This document shows positions 1 through 10,782 of a stretch of DNA of 64,000 nt, piece by piece. The DNA is taken from assembly GCA_033558025.1 (NCBI GenBank), contig JAUCEF010000003.1:3436001-3500000 (forward strand), in the 5' to 3' direction. A model generated the notes under the pieces. It did not search any database. It had not been told where the DNA came from and saw only the letters and a list, made by a program, of their open reading frames with translations. Within the stretch, counting starts at the first letter, position 1, and every line of letters begins with the position of its first letter. Both the position numbers and the translations under genes were made by a program. The stretch is from Phytophthora sp. 'mugwort' (Eukaryota; Oomycota; Peronosporomycetes; Peronosporales; Peronosporaceae).

Positions 1-396
1 TTTATCATCGGTCGACTTGGCATTCATTCGCTTGCCTATGTATCAGATATTTCGGTGCCTTATTCGCTTTGACTTGCTTTGTCTTCCTGGTGCCCTCGCG
101 TTGCCTCCACCGTGTGTTGTCGGATCTATCTGTCTTCTTCCCTTTACTCGTCATATTAGAAGTGTGTTGTACATTATCAGCACAAGCGTTAGGAGTCGGC
201 GAGGCGCTCGGTTTTGAGGCACGGCCAGTCGACGGACCGCGAACCTATCCAACACGCAAATGGATAAATCGCTGCAGCGCGGTCGAAAGCGGGTGGGGTG
301 TTCCATTTAAACGTCGGCACCGTGACTAGCAGAAAAGGCTTCGGCGCGGGTGTGCAGCGAGCGAATGCGTATAGACCGAAAACGCGAGTGGAGATG

Positions 397-402
397 TATA
401 AA
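397..402 (+). promoter_or_regulatory. TATAAA element upstream of tRNA copy 1 (recurs in every unit)
   Basis: A TATAAA hexamer about 132 bp before the tRNA start. This is too far upstream for the usual TFIIIB position of a tRNA gene. It could serve another transcript or be chance A/T-rich sequence in the spacer. It is present in every unit I looked at, but array homogenisation alone would preserve it. Confidence 0.2.
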
Positions 403-494
403 TTGATTTGCTGTTGTTAGGTGGCATTGTTCATAGAGTGGCGTGTGTATGGTAGTGCGGTGTTTTGGTTGTGTATTGATGTGTTGTGTTCGTC

Positions 495-500
495 GATATT
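495..500 (+). promoter_or_regulatory. GATATT A/T-rich element at -39 to -34 of tRNA copy 1
   Basis: This is the only A/T-rich stretch near the position where TFIIIB/TBP normally sits on a tRNA gene. Ten units carry an extra ATT exactly here, giving a longer A/T stretch. Role is inferred from position only. Confidence 0.3.
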
Positions 501-507
501 TGTGTTG

Positions 508-518
508 TGGTAGAGCGC
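508..518 (+). repeat. 11-nt copy of the tRNA D-arm sequence upstream of the gene
   Basis: TGGTAGAGCGC occurs here and again at 550-560 inside the tRNA (D loop, D stem and start of the anticodon stem), 42 bp apart in the same orientation. It recurs in nearly all units. In copies 5, 15, 26, 37, 50, 51, 52 and 58 it is changed to TGATAGAGCGC. It overlaps the 3' half of an A-box-like sequence but lacks the 5' TAGCTC part, so it is unlikely to be a full A box. Confidence 0.6.
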
Positions 519-540
519 GTTTGTTGTTGTCCTGGGGATG

Positions 541-552
541 TAGCTCAAATGG
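541..552 (+). promoter_or_regulatory. Pol III A box of tRNA copy 1
   Basis: TAGCTCAAATGG, tRNA positions 8-19, fits the eukaryotic A-box pattern TRGYNNARNNGG. The position-8 and position-10 variants (copies 31, 41 and 2, 3) change this box. Confidence 0.85.
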
Positions 553-584
553 TAGAGCGCTCGCTTAGCATGCGAGAGGTACAG

Positions 585-595
585 GGATCGATACC
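585..595 (+). promoter_or_regulatory. Pol III B box of tRNA copy 1
   Basis: GGATCGATACC, tRNA positions 52-62, fits the relaxed consensus GWTCRANNC but differs from the strict GGTTCGANTCC at positions 54 and 60. It is the same in all 77 copies. Confidence 0.8.
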
Positions 596-606
596 CTGCT
601 TCTCCA

Positions 607-1316
607 CTGATCATGTTACTGTGATAAAAGCAGTTGGCATCAGCACTTTCCCAAATGTGCACTTCGCGGTTCTCCTGCGAAACTCGCTGACCTTGAGTAA
701 CACTTTTCTTTTCGCTTCCTTATATATCGCTCGTGTGCCTTTTCCATACATGGGATCGGCCCTTCAATGCTTGAGCTTATCAGTTTATCATCGGTCGACT
801 TGGCATTCATTCGCTTGCCTATGTATCAGATATTTCGGTGCCTTATTCGCTTTGACTTGCTTTGTCTTCCTGGTGCCCTCGCGTTGCCTTCACCGTGTGT
901 TGTCGGATCTATCTGTCTTCTTCCCTTTACTCGTCATATTAGAAGTGTGTTGTACATTATCAGCACAAGCGTTAGGAGTCGGCGAGGCGCTCGGTTTTGA
1001 GGCACGGCCAGTCGACGGACCGCGAACCTATCCAACACGCAAATGGATAAATCGCTGCAGCGCGGTCGAAAGCGGGTGGGGTGTTCCATTTAAACGTCGG
1101 CACCGTGACTAGCAGAAAAGGCTTCGGCGCGGGTGTGCAGCGAGCGAATGCGTATAGACCGAAAACGCGAGTGGAGATGTATAAATTGATTTGCTGTTGT
1201 TAGGTGGCATTGTTCATAGAGTGGCGTGTGTATGGTAGTGCGGTGTTTTGGTTGTGTATTGATGTGTTGTGTTCGTCGATATTTGTGTTGTGGTAGAGCG
1301 CGTTTGTTGTTGTCCT
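607..1316 (+). other. Representative 710-bp spacer between tRNA copies 1 and 2
   Basis: The 3' side is pyrimidine-rich, with the terminator candidate at 704-712 and a TATATAT stretch just after it. The middle carries most of the polymorphic sites (732 to 1003). The last 113 bp before a tRNA are strongly GT-rich; in the equivalent 421-533, 91 of 113 bases are G or T. Single-copy restriction sites per base unit include BclI, DraI and PstI. I see no other RNA gene and no protein gene that survives the length variation between units. Confidence 0.75.
704..712 (+). terminator. TTTTCTTTT, nearest pol III terminator candidate, 98 nt past tRNA copy 1
   Basis: Between the tRNA 3' end (606) and this site there is no run of four T. 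The longest runs are three, for example in gcactttccc. The same TTTTCTTTT lies 98 nt downstream of each gene (99 nt for copies 69 and 72, which have an extra A in between). If used, the primary transcript has an unusually long 3' trailer of about 100 nt. Confidence 0.5.
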
Positions 1317-1389
1317 GGGGATGTAACTCAAATGGTAGAGCGCTCGCTTAGCATGCGAGAGGTACAGGGATCGATACCCTGCTTCTCCA
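1317..1389 (+). tRNA. tRNA-Ala (AGC), copy 2, G10A variant
   Basis: G10 is A (base 1326), turning the first D-stem pair G10:C25 into A:C and altering the A box. Shared only with copy 3. Unit allele: 3T. Confidence 0.9.
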
Positions 1390-2098
1390 CTGATCATGTT
1401 ACTGTGATAAAAGCAGTTGGCATCAGCACTTTCCCAAATGTGCACTTCGCGGTTCTCCTGCGAAACTCGCTGACCTTGAGTAACACTTTTCTTTTCGCTT
1501 CCTTATATATCGCTCGTGTGCCTTTCCATACATGGGATCGGCCCTTCAATGCTTGAGCTTATCAGTTTATCATCGGTCGACTTGGCATTCATTCGCTTGC
1601 CTATGTATCAGATATTTCGGTGCCTTATTCGCTTTGACTTGCTTTGTCTTCCTGGTGCCCTCGCGTTGCCTCCACCGTGTGTTGTCGGATCTATCTGTCT
1701 TCTTCCCTTTACTCGTCATATTAGAAGTGTGTTGTACATTATCAGCACAAGCGTTAGGAGTCGGCGAGGCGCTCGGTTTTGAGGCACGGCCAGTCGACGG
1801 ACCGCGAACCTATCCAACACGCAAATGGATAAATCGCTGCAGCGCGGTCGAAAGCGGGTGGGGTGTTCCATTTAAACGTCGGCACCGTGACTAGCAGAAA
1901 AGGCTTCGGCGCGGGTGTGCAGCGAGCGAATGCGTATAGACCGAAAACGCGAGTGGAGATGTATAAATTGATTTGCTGTTGTTAGGTGGCATTGTTCATA
2001 GAGTGGCGTGTGTATGGTAGTGCGGTGTTTTGGTTGTGTATTGATGTGTTGTGTTCGTCGATATTTGTGTTGTGGTAGAGCGCGTTTGTTGTTGTCCT

Positions 2099-2171
2099 GG
2101 GGATGTAACTCAAATGGTAGAGCGCTCGCTTAGCATGCGAGAGGTACAGGGATCGATACCCTGCTTCTCCA
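2099..2171 (+). tRNA. tRNA-Ala (AGC), copy 3, G10A variant
   Basis: Same G10A change as copy 2 (base 2108). Units 2 and 3 agree at all tracked sites (3T), so they look like a recent duplicate pair. Confidence 0.9.
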
Positions 2172-2880
2172 CTGATCATGTTACTGTGATAAAAGCAGTT
2201 GGCATCAGCACTTTCCCAAATGTGCACTTCGCGGTTCTCCTGCGAAACTCGCTGACCTTGAGTAACACTTTTCTTTTCGCTTCCTTATATATCGCTCGTG
2301 TGCCTTTCCATACATGGGATCGGCCCTTCAATGCTTGAGCTTATCAGTTTATCATCGGTCGACTTGGCATTCATTCGCTTGCCTATGTATCAGATATTTC
2401 GGTGCCTTATTCGCTTTGACTTGCTTTGTCTTCCTGGTGCCCTCGCGTTGCCTCCACCGTGTGTTGTCGGATCTATCTGTCTTCTTCCCTTTACTCGTCA
2501 TATTAGAAGTGTGTTGTACATTATCAGCACAAGCGTTAGGAGTCGGCGAGGCGCTCGGTTTTGAGGCACGGCCAGTCGACGGACCGCGAACCTATCCAAC
2601 ACGCAAATGGATAAATCGCTGCAGCGCGGTCGAAAGCGGGTGGGGTGTTCCATTTAAACGTCGGCACCGTGACTAGCAGAAAAGGCTTCGGCGCGGGTGT
2701 GCAGCGAGCGAATGCGTATAGACCGAAAACGCGAGTGGAGATGTATAAATTGATTTGCTGTTGTTAGGTGGCATTGTTCATAGAGTGGCGTGTGTATGGT
2801 AGTGCGGTGTTTTGGTTGTGTATTGATGTGTTGTGTTCGTCGATATTTGTGTTGTGGTAGAGCGCGTTTGTTGTTGTCCT

Positions 2881-2953
2881 GGGGATGTAGCTCAAATGGT
2901 AGAGCGCTCGCTTAGCATGCGAGAGGTACAGGGATCGATACCCTGCTTCTCCA
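2881..2953 (+). tRNA. tRNA-Ala (AGC), copy 4
   Basis: Consensus gene. Unit alleles: 846C, 874C, 897C, 939C. Confidence 0.97.
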
Positions 2954-3663
2954 CTGATCATGTTACTGTGATAAAAGCAGTTGGCATCAGCACTTTCCCA
3001 AATGTGCACTTCGCGGTTCTCCTGCGAAACTCGCTGACCTTGAGTAACACTTTTCTTTTCGCTTCCTTATATATCGCTCGTGTGCCTTTTCCATACATGG
3101 GATCGGCCCTTCAATGCTTGAGCTTATCAGTTTATCATCGGTCGACTTGGCATTCATTCGCTTGCCTATGTATCAGATATTTCGGTGCCTTACTCGCTTT
3201 GACTTGCTTTGTCTTCCTGGCGCCCTCGCGTTGCCTCCACCGTCTGTTGTCGGATCTATCTGTCTTCTTCCCTTTACTCGTCATACTAGAAGTGTGTTGT
3301 ACATTATCAGCACAAGCGTTAGGAGTCGGCGAGGCGCTCGGTTTTGAGGCACGGCCAGTCGACGGACCGCGAACCTATCCAACACGCAAATGGATAAATC
3401 GCTGCAGCGCGGTCGAAAGCGGGTGGGGTGTTCCATTTAAACGTCGGCACCGTGACTAGCAGAAAAGGCTTCGGCGCGGGTGTGCAGCGAGCGAATGCGT
3501 ATAGACCGAAAACGCGAGTGGAGATGTATAAATTGATTTGCTGTTGTTAGGTGGCATTGTTCATAGAGTGGCGTGTGTATGGTAGTGCGGTGTTTTGGTT
3601 GTGTATTGATGTGTTGTGTTCGTCGATATTTGTGTTGTGATAGAGCGCGTTTGTTGTTGTCCT

Positions 3664-3736
3664 GGGGATGTAGCTCAAATGGTAGAGCGCTCGCTTAGCA
3701 TGCGAGAGGTACAGGGATCGATACCCTGCTTCTCCA
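3664..3736 (+). tRNA. tRNA-Ala (AGC), copy 5
   Basis: Consensus gene. Unit alleles: 510A, 3T. A private G to A at 4244 makes a run of six A. Confidence 0.97.
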
Positions 3737-4445
3737 CTGATCATGTTACTGTGATAAAAGCAGTTGGCATCAGCACTTTCCCAAATGTGCACTTCGCGGT
3801 TCTCCTGCGAAACTCGCTGACCTTGAGTAACACTTTTCTTTTCGCTTCCTTATATATCGCTCGTGTGCCTTTCCATACATGGGATCGGCCCTTCAATGCT
3901 TGAGCTTATCAGTTTATCATCGGTCGACTTGGCATTCATTCGCTTGCCTATGTATCAGATATTTCGGTGCCTTATTCGCTTTGACTTGCTTTGTCTTCCT
4001 GGTGCCCTCGCGTTGCCTCCACCGTGTGTTGTCGGATCTATCTGTCTTCTTCCCTTTACTCGTCATATTAGAAGTGTGTTGTACATTATCAGCACAAGCG
4101 TTAGGAGTCGGCGAGGCGCTCGGTTTTGAGGCACGGCCAGTCGACGGACCGCGAACCTATCCAACACGCAAATGGATAAATCGCTGCAGCGCGGTCGAAA
4201 GCGGGTGGGGTGTTCCATTTAAACGTCGGCACCGTGACTAGCAAAAAAGGCTTCGGCGCGGGTGTGCAGCGAGCGAATGCGTATAGACCGAAAACGCGAG
4301 TGGAGATGTATAAATTGATTTGCTGTTGTTAGGTGGCATTGTTCATAGAGTGGCGTGTGTATGGTAGTGCGGTGTTTTGGTTGTGTATTGATGTGTTGTG
4401 TTCGTCGATATTTGTGTTGTGGTAGAGCGCGTTTGTTGTTGTCCT

Positions 4446-4518
4446 GGGGATGTAGCTCAAATGGTAGAGCGCTCGCTTAGCATGCGAGAGGTACAGGGAT
4501 CGATACCCTGCTTCTCCA
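4446..4518 (+). tRNA. tRNA-Ala (AGC), copy 6
   Basis: Consensus gene in a base unit with none of the tracked variants. Confidence 0.97.
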
Positions 4519-5228
4519 CTGATCATGTTACTGTGATAAAAGCAGTTGGCATCAGCACTTTCCCAAATGTGCACTTCGCGGTTCTCCTGCGAAACTCGCT
4601 GACCTTGAGTAACACTTTTCTTTTCGCTTCCTTATATATCGCTCGTGTGCCTTTTCCATACATGGGATCGGCCCTTCAATGCTTGAGCTTATCAGTTTAT
4701 CATCGGTCGACTTGGCATTCATTCGCTTGCCTATGTATCAGATATTTCGGTGCCTTATTCGCTTTGACTTGCTTTGTCTTCCTGGTGCCCTCGCGTTGCC
4801 TCCACCGTGTGTTGTCGGATCTATCTGTCTTCTTCCCTTTACTCGTCATATTAGAAGTGTGTTGTACATTATCAGCACAAGCGTTAGGAGTCGGCGAGGC
4901 GCTCGGTTTTGAGGCACGGCCAGTCGACGGACCGCGAACCTATCCAACACGCAAATGGATAAATCGCTGCAGCGCGGTCGAAAGCGGGTGGGGTGTTCCA
5001 TTTAAACGTCGGCACCGTGACTAGCAGAAAAGGCTTCGGCGCGGGTGTGCAGCGAGCGAATGCGTATAGACCGAAAACGCGAGTGGAGATGTATAAATTG
5101 ATTTGCTGTTGTTAGGTGGCATTGTTCATAGAGTGGCGTGTGTATGGTAGTGCGGTGTTTTGGTTGTGTATTGATGTGTTGTGTTCGTCGATATTTGTGT
5201 TGTGGTAGAGCGCGTTTGTTGTTGTCCT

Positions 5229-5301
5229 GGGGATGTAGCTCAAATGGTAGAGCGCTCGCTTAGCATGCGCGAGGTACAGGGATCGATACCCTGCTTCTCC
5301 A
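5229..5301 (+). tRNA. tRNA-Ala (AGC), copy 7, A42C variant
   Basis: A42 is C (base 5270), replacing the T28:A42 anticodon-stem pair by a T:C mismatch. Unit allele: 3T. Confidence 0.92.
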
Positions 5302-6010
5302 CTGATCATGTTACTGTGATAAAAGCAGTTGGCATCAGCACTTTCCCAAATGTGCACTTCGCGGTTCTCCTGCGAAACTCGCTGACCTTGAGTAACACTT
5401 TTCTTTTCGCTTCCTTATATATCGCTCGTGTGCCTTTCCATACATGGGATCGGCCCTTCAATGCTTGAGCTTATCAGTTTATCATCGGTCGACTTGGCAT
5501 TCATTCGCTTGCCTATGTATCAGATATTTCGGTGCCTTATTCGCTTTGACTTGCTTTGTCTTCCTGGTGCCCTCGCGTTGCCTCCACCGTGTGTTGTCGG
5601 ATCTATCTGTCTTCTTCCCTTTACTCGTCATATTAGAAGTGTGTTGTACATTATCAGCACAAGCGTTAGGAGTCGGCGAGGCGCTCGGTTTTGAGGCACG
5701 GCCAGTCGACGGACCGCGAACCTATCCAACACGCAAATGGATAAATCGCTGCAGCGCGGTCGAAAGCGGGTGGGGTGTTCCATTTAAACGTCGGCACCGT
5801 GACTAGCAGAAAAGGCTTCGGCGCGGGTGTGCAGCGAGCGAATGCGTATAGACCGAAAACGCGAGTGGAGATGTATAAATTGATTTGCTGTTGTTAGGTG
5901 GCATTGTTCATAGAGTGGCGTGTGTATGGTAGTGCGGTGTTTTGGTTGTGTATTGATGTGTTGTGTTCGTCGATATTTGTGTTGTGGTAGAGCGCGTTTG
6001 TTGTTGTCCT

Positions 6011-6083
6011 GGGGATGTAGCTCAAATGGTAGAGCGCTCGCTTAGCATGCGCGAGGTACAGGGATCGATACCCTGCTTCTCCA
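6011..6083 (+). tRNA. tRNA-Ala (AGC), copy 8, A42C variant
   Basis: Same A42C change as copy 7 (base 6052). Unit alleles: 3T and a private T to C at 6520. Confidence 0.92.
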
Positions 6084-6795
6084 CTGATCATGTTACTGTG
6101 ATAAAAGCAGTTGGCATCAGCACTTTCCCAAATGTGCACTTCGCGGTTCTCCTGCGAAACTCGCTGACCTTGAGTAACACTTTTCTTTTCGCTTCCTTAT
6201 ATATCGCTCGTGTGCCTTTCCATACATGGGATCGGCCCTTCAATGCTTGAGCTTATCAGTTTATCATCGGTCGACTTGGCATTCATTCGCTTGCCTATGT
6301 ATCAGATATTTCGGTGCCTTATTCGCTTTGACTTGCTTTGTCTTCCTGGTGCCCTCGCGTTGCCTCCACCGTGTGTTGTCGGATCTATCTGTCTTCTTCC
6401 CTTTACTCGTCATATTAGAAGTGTGTTGTACATTATCAGCACAAGCGTTAGGAGTCGGCGAGGCGCTCGGTTTTGAGGCACGGCCAGTCGACGGACCGCG
6501 AACCTATCCAACACGCAAACGGATAAATCGCTGCAGCGCGGTCGAAAGCGGGTGGGGTGTTCCATTTAAACGTCGGCACCGTGACTAGCAGAAAAGGCTT
6601 CGGCGCGGGTGTGCAGCGAGCGAATGCGTATAGACCGAAAACGCGAGTGGAGATGTATAAATTGATTTGCTGTTGTTAGGTGGCATTGTTCATAGAGTGG
6701 CGTGTGTATGGTAGTGCGGTGTTTTGGTTGTGTATTGATGTGTTGTGTTCGTCGATATTATTTGTGTTGTGGTAGAGCGCGTTTGTTGTTGTCCT

Positions 6796-6868
6796 GGGGA
6801 TGTAGCTCAAATGGTAGAGCGCTCGCTTAGCATGCGAGAGGTACAGGGATCGATACCCTTCTTCTCCA
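6796..6868 (+). tRNA. tRNA-Ala (AGC), copy 9, G65T variant
   Basis: G65 is T (base 6860), breaking the C49:G65 pair at the base of the T stem, next to the existing T6:T67 mismatch. Unit alleles: ATT, 890T. Confidence 0.9.
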
Positions 6869-7578
6869 CTGATCATGTTACTGTGATAAAAGCAGTTGGC
6901 ATCAGCACTTTCCCAAATGTGCACTTCGCGGTTCTCCTGCGAAACTCGCTGACCTTGAGTAACACTTTTCTTTTCGCTTCCTTATATATCGCTCGTGTGC
7001 CTTTTCCATACATGGGATCGGCCCTTCAATGCTTGAGCTTATCAGTTTATCATCGGTCGACTTGGCATTCATTCGCTTGCCTATGTATCAGATATTTCGG
7101 TGCCTTATTCGCTTTGACTTGCTTTGTCTTCCTGGTGCCCTCGCGTTGCCTTCACCGTGTGTTGTCGGATCTATCTGTCTTCTTCCCTTTACTCGTCATA
7201 TTAGAAGTGTGTTGTACATTATCAGCACAAGCGTTAGGAGTCGGCGAGGCGCTCGGTTTTGAGGCACGGCCAGTCGACGGACCGCGAACCTATCCAACAC
7301 GCAAATGGATAAATCGCTGCAGCGCGGTCGAAAGCGGGTGGGGTGTTCCATTTAAACGTCGGCACCGTGACTAGCAGAAAAGGCTTCGGCGCGGGTGTGC
7401 AGCGAGCGAATGCGTATAGACCGAAAACGCGAGTGGAGATGTATAAATTGATTTGCTGTTGTTAGGTGGCATTGTTCATAGAGTGGCGTGTGTATGGTAG
7501 TGCGGTGTTTTGGTTGTGTATTGATGTGTTGTGTTCGTCGATATTTGTGTTGTGGTAGAGCGCGTTTGTTGTTGTCCT

Positions 7579-7651
7579 GGGGATGTAGCTCAAATGGTAG
7601 AGCGCTCGCTTAGCATGCGAGAGGTACAGGGATCGATACCCTGCTTCTCCA
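7579..7651 (+). tRNA. tRNA-Ala (AGC), copy 10
   Basis: Consensus gene. Unit alleles: 846C, 874C, 939C (lacks 897C, unlike copy 4). Confidence 0.97.
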
Positions 7652-8361
7652 CTGATCATGTTACTGTGATAAAAGCAGTTGGCATCAGCACTTTCCCAAA
7701 TGTGCACTTCGCGGTTCTCCTGCGAAACTCGCTGACCTTGAGTAACACTTTTCTTTTCGCTTCCTTATATATCGCTCGTGTGCCTTTTCCATACATGGGA
7801 TCGGCCCTTCAATGCTTGAGCTTATCAGTTTATCATCGGTCGACTTGGCATTCATTCGCTTGCCTATGTATCAGATATTTCGGTGCCTTACTCGCTTTGA
7901 CTTGCTTTGTCTTCCTGGCGCCCTCGCGTTGCCTCCACCGTGTGTTGTCGGATCTATCTGTCTTCTTCCCTTTACTCGTCATACTAGAAGTGTGTTGTAC
8001 ATTATCAGCACAAGCGTTAGGAGTCGGCGAGGCGCTCGGTTTTGAGGCACGGCCAGTCGACGGACCGCGAACCTATCCAACACGCAAATGGATAAATCGC
8101 TGCAGCGCGGTCGAAAGCGGGTGGGGTGTTCCATTTAAACGTCGGCACCGTGACTAGCAGAAAAGGCTTCGGCGCGGGTGTGCAGCGAGCGAATGCGTAT
8201 AGACCGAAAACGCGAGTGGAGATGTATAAATTGATTTGCTGTTGTTAGGTGGCATTGTTCATAGAGTGGCGTGTGTATGGTAGTGCGGTGTTTTGGTTGT
8301 GTATTGATGTGTTGTGTTCGTCGATATTTGTGTTGTGGTAGAGCGCGTTTGTTGTTGTCCT

Positions 8362-8434
8362 GGGGATGTAGCTCAAATGGTAGAGCGCTCGCTTAGCATG
8401 CGAGAGGTACAGGGATCGATACCCTGCTTCTCCA
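8362..8434 (+). tRNA. tRNA-Ala (AGC), copy 11
   Basis: Consensus gene. Unit allele: 890T. Same type as copy 13. Confidence 0.97.
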
Positions 8435-9144
8435 CTGATCATGTTACTGTGATAAAAGCAGTTGGCATCAGCACTTTCCCAAATGTGCACTTCGCGGTTC
8501 TCCTGCGAAACTCGCTGACCTTGAGTAACACTTTTCTTTTCGCTTCCTTATATATCGCTCGTGTGCCTTTTCCATACATGGGATCGGCCCTTCAATGCTT
8601 GAGCTTATCAGTTTATCATCGGTCGACTTGGCATTCATTCGCTTGCCTATGTATCAGATATTTCGGTGCCTTATTCGCTTTGACTTGCTTTGTCTTCCTG
8701 GTGCCCTCGCGTTGCCTTCACCGTGTGTTGTCGGATCTATCTGTCTTCTTCCCTTTACTCGTCATATTAGAAGTGTGTTGTACATTATCAGCACAAGCGT
8801 TAGGAGTCGGCGAGGCGCTCGGTTTTGAGGCACGGCCAGTCGACGGACCGCGAACCTATCCAACACGCAAATGGATAAATCGCTGCAGCGCGGTCGAAAG
8901 CGGGTGGGGTGTTCCATTTAAACGTCGGCACCGTGACTAGCAGAAAAGGCTTCGGCGCGGGTGTGCAGCGAGCGAATGCGTATAGACCGAAAACGCGAGT
9001 GGAGATGTATAAATTGATTTGCTGTTGTTAGGTGGCATTGTTCATAGAGTGGCGTGTGTATGGTAGTGCGGTGTTTTGGTTGTGTATTGATGTGTTGTGT
9101 TCGTCGATATTTGTGTTGTGGTAGAGCGCGTTTGTTGTTGTCCT

Positions 9145-9217
9145 GGGGATGTAGCTCAAATGGTAGAGCGCTCGCTTAGCATGCGAGAGGTACAGGGATC
9201 GATACCCTGCTTCTCCA
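9145..9217 (+). tRNA. tRNA-Ala (AGC), copy 12
   Basis: Consensus gene. Unit alleles: 3T, 846C, 874C, 897C, 939C. Same type as copy 14. Confidence 0.97.
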
Positions 9218-9926
9218 CTGATCATGTTACTGTGATAAAAGCAGTTGGCATCAGCACTTTCCCAAATGTGCACTTCGCGGTTCTCCTGCGAAACTCGCTG
9301 ACCTTGAGTAACACTTTTCTTTTCGCTTCCTTATATATCGCTCGTGTGCCTTTCCATACATGGGATCGGCCCTTCAATGCTTGAGCTTATCAGTTTATCA
9401 TCGGTCGACTTGGCATTCATTCGCTTGCCTATGTATCAGATATTTCGGTGCCTTACTCGCTTTGACTTGCTTTGTCTTCCTGGCGCCCTCGCGTTGCCTC
9501 CACCGTCTGTTGTCGGATCTATCTGTCTTCTTCCCTTTACTCGTCATACTAGAAGTGTGTTGTACATTATCAGCACAAGCGTTAGGAGTCGGCGAGGCGC
9601 TCGGTTTTGAGGCACGGCCAGTCGACGGACCGCGAACCTATCCAACACGCAAATGGATAAATCGCTGCAGCGCGGTCGAAAGCGGGTGGGGTGTTCCATT
9701 TAAACGTCGGCACCGTGACTAGCAGAAAAGGCTTCGGCGCGGGTGTGCAGCGAGCGAATGCGTATAGACCGAAAACGCGAGTGGAGATGTATAAATTGAT
9801 TTGCTGTTGTTAGGTGGCATTGTTCATAGAGTGGCGTGTGTATGGTAGTGCGGTGTTTTGGTTGTGTATTGATGTGTTGTGTTCGTCGATATTTGTGTTG
9901 TGGTAGAGCGCGTTTGTTGTTGTCCT

Positions 9927-9999
9927 GGGGATGTAGCTCAAATGGTAGAGCGCTCGCTTAGCATGCGAGAGGTACAGGGATCGATACCCTGCTTCTCCA
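9927..9999 (+). tRNA. tRNA-Ala (AGC), copy 13
   Basis: Consensus gene. Unit allele: 890T. Copies 11-12 and 13-14 form two matching dimers. Confidence 0.97.
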
Positions 10000-10709
10000 C
10001 TGATCATGTTACTGTGATAAAAGCAGTTGGCATCAGCACTTTCCCAAATGTGCACTTCGCGGTTCTCCTGCGAAACTCGCTGACCTTGAGTAACACTTTT
10101 CTTTTCGCTTCCTTATATATCGCTCGTGTGCCTTTTCCATACATGGGATCGGCCCTTCAATGCTTGAGCTTATCAGTTTATCATCGGTCGACTTGGCATT
10201 CATTCGCTTGCCTATGTATCAGATATTTCGGTGCCTTATTCGCTTTGACTTGCTTTGTCTTCCTGGTGCCCTCGCGTTGCCTTCACCGTGTGTTGTCGGA
10301 TCTATCTGTCTTCTTCCCTTTACTCGTCATATTAGAAGTGTGTTGTACATTATCAGCACAAGCGTTAGGAGTCGGCGAGGCGCTCGGTTTTGAGGCACGG
10401 CCAGTCGACGGACCGCGAACCTATCCAACACGCAAATGGATAAATCGCTGCAGCGCGGTCGAAAGCGGGTGGGGTGTTCCATTTAAACGTCGGCACCGTG
10501 ACTAGCAGAAAAGGCTTCGGCGCGGGTGTGCAGCGAGCGAATGCGTATAGACCGAAAACGCGAGTGGAGATGTATAAATTGATTTGCTGTTGTTAGGTGG
10601 CATTGTTCATAGAGTGGCGTGTGTATGGTAGTGCGGTGTTTTGGTTGTGTATTGATGTGTTGTGTTCGTCGATATTTGTGTTGTGGTAGAGCGCGTTTGT
10701 TGTTGTCCT

Positions 10710-10782
10710 GGGGATGTAGCTCAAATGGTAGAGCGCTCGCTTAGCATGCGAGAGGTACAGGGATCGATACCCTGCTTCTCCA
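10710..10782 (+). tRNA. tRNA-Ala (AGC), copy 14
   Basis: Consensus gene. Unit alleles: 3T, 846C, 874C, 897C, 939C. Confidence 0.97.

Larger units (their letters stand above)
1..533 (+). other. Partial repeat unit at the left edge (no tRNA in window)
   Basis: Tail of a unit whose tRNA lies to the left of the window. It carries the base alleles at the positions corresponding to 846, 874, 890, 897, 939, 957 and 1003. It shows that the array continues leftwards by at least one more copy. No protein gene is supported here. Confidence 0.9.
534..606 (+). tRNA. tRNA-Ala (AGC), copy 1, consensus gene
   Basis: 73-nt cloverleaf without intron. Acceptor stem GGGGATG/CTTCTCC with the G3:T70 wobble that marks alanine tRNAs and one T6:T67 mismatch. 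D stem GCTC/GAGC; anticodon stem CTCGC/GCGAG; loop TTAGCAT with AGC at 567-569; T stem CAGGG/CCCTG; T loop ATCGATA (A54, A60); discriminator A73. CCA is not encoded (next bases CTG). A34 would become inosine and read GCU, GCC and GCA codons. Bacteria rarely use A34 outside tRNA-Arg, so the gene is eukaryotic. Sixty-six of the 77 copies have exactly this sequence. Unit allele: 890T. Confidence 0.97.

Noticed and set aside
534..606. Initiator tRNA-Met because of A54/A60
   Set aside because: The anticodon is AGC, not CAT, and the G3:T70 alanine identity pair is present.
417..662. 81-codon minus-strand reading frame in every unit
   Set aside because: It is the antisense of the GT-rich upstream region and the tRNA. 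It has no recognisable domain, and tRNA conservation alone explains why it persists.
486..1112. 208-codon plus-strand reading frame repeated in many units
   Set aside because: It runs straight through the tRNA and starts at a non-ATG codon. It is split by the 3T/4T length difference in over a third of the units, and most differences between copies change the amino acid. It persists only because the array is homogeneous.
607..1316. A second RNA gene (5S rRNA, U6, snoRNA) in the spacer
   Set aside because: I looked for 5S-like internal control sequence, C/D box pairs and further A/B box pairs and saw none. The TATATAT past the terminator alone is not enough.
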